36,357 bases of DNA, taken from the NCBI GenBank assembly GCA_937942435.1, contig CALDEM010000026.1:67529-103885 (forward strand), in the 5' to 3' direction. The notes under the pieces were generated by a model that made no database searches, was not told the DNA's origin, and saw only the letters and a program-made list of their open reading frames with translations. The position numbers and the translations under genes are program-made. The stretch is from an uncultured Saprospiraceae bacterium. Lineage in GTDB: Bacteria; Bacteroidota; Bacteroidia; Chitinophagales; Saprospiraceae. This document shows, one piece after another, positions 36,194 through 36,357 of the stretch (the stretch's first letter is position 1; the number at the start of each line of letters is the position of its first letter).

Positions 36194-36357
36194 ATGACAG
36201 CAGTAGCACCATCTAAAAGAGAAAGAGAAGTCCTTCATCTCATCGCGGATGAACTGACGACTAAAGAGATAGCCAAACAACTATACATCAGCTATGAGAC
36301 TGTACAGACACATAGAAAGAATCTATTACTAAAACTGAATGCCAAGAATACAGCGGG
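36194..36357 (+). CDS. Partial small LuxR-type HTH protein (cut by right edge)
   Basis: From ATG 36194 the frame encodes SKREREVLHLIADELTT, then KEIAKQLYISYETVQTHRKN and LLLKLNAKNTAG and leaves the window. This is the LuxR C-terminal helix-turn-helix, starting almost directly at the N-terminus with no receiver domain before it. An upstream ATG at 36183 is closed by a stop after three codons. A stand-alone HTH protein of about 60-90 residues is expected. It is divergent from pyrG across 250 bases in which I see no other feature. Confidence 0.85.
   Translation, partial: MTAVAPSKREREVLHLIADELTTKEIAKQLYISYETVQTHRKNLLLKLNAKNTA

Overview
The window reads as accessory and housekeeping chromosome from a free-living Bacteroidota bacterium. 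I infer an environmental, possibly marine, glycan-degrading lineage such as Saprospiria or Cytophagia; the sequence does not settle the class. The evidence is a SusC/SusD pair, a TonB-dependent receptor with a DUF4249 lipoprotein, many lipoprotein signal peptides whose mature N-termini carry acidic residues (surface-export-like), giant FG-GAP/VCBS lipoproteins, bactofilin with AtpZ, a DUF7033 deacetylase, and a T9SS-CTD-like protein. No rRNA, tRNA, CRISPR array or intact transposase was seen.

Left edge (1-600): the first bases of a minus-strand exported protein run off the window. Next come a decayed fragment of a two-component-regulator-propeller (Reg_prop) protein and an AT-rich patch with a long inverted repeat and imperfect direct repeats.

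Glycan region (600-21986): a plus-strand sulfatase and GH16 glucanase pair (both lipoproteins) is followed by a minus-strand TonB receptor/DUF4249 pair and a divergent FG-GAP lipoprotein. After these, read on the minus strand, come SusC, SusD and two paralogous lipoproteins of about 1,100-1,180 residues with FG-GAP/VCBS repeats and an ASPIC/UnbV domain. A strong hairpin terminator separates SusD from the two giants. A divergent LacI-family regulator sits upstream of SusC, and two perfect 12-bp tandem repeats centred on AACGTT lie in the shared intergenic region. Together this looks like a polysaccharide-utilisation region: surface enzymes cut and desulfate a glycan, SusCD imports oligosaccharides, and LacI senses a product. 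The giant FG-GAP proteins probably bind ligand or calcium at the surface; their role is unknown.

Middle (21983-28786): an EamA transporter, a small four-helix membrane protein, AtpZ and bactofilin form a compact minus-strand cluster without the ATP synthase genes that often follow it in this phylum. Then come lipA, an outer-membrane-like protein of unknown function, and a divergent DUF7033 polysaccharide-deacetylase-like protein overlapping a sodium:solute symporter.

Right part (28803-36357): a small secreted protein that is almost only a T9SS-CTD/FlgD-like domain, an FMN reductase divergent from DoxX, a LolA-like carrier protein, an overlapping three-gene cluster (S10 carboxypeptidase, methyltransferase, VOC protein), a SpoU methyltransferase, CTP synthase (pyrG; start corrected), and the first 54 codons of a small LuxR-type HTH protein cut by the right edge.
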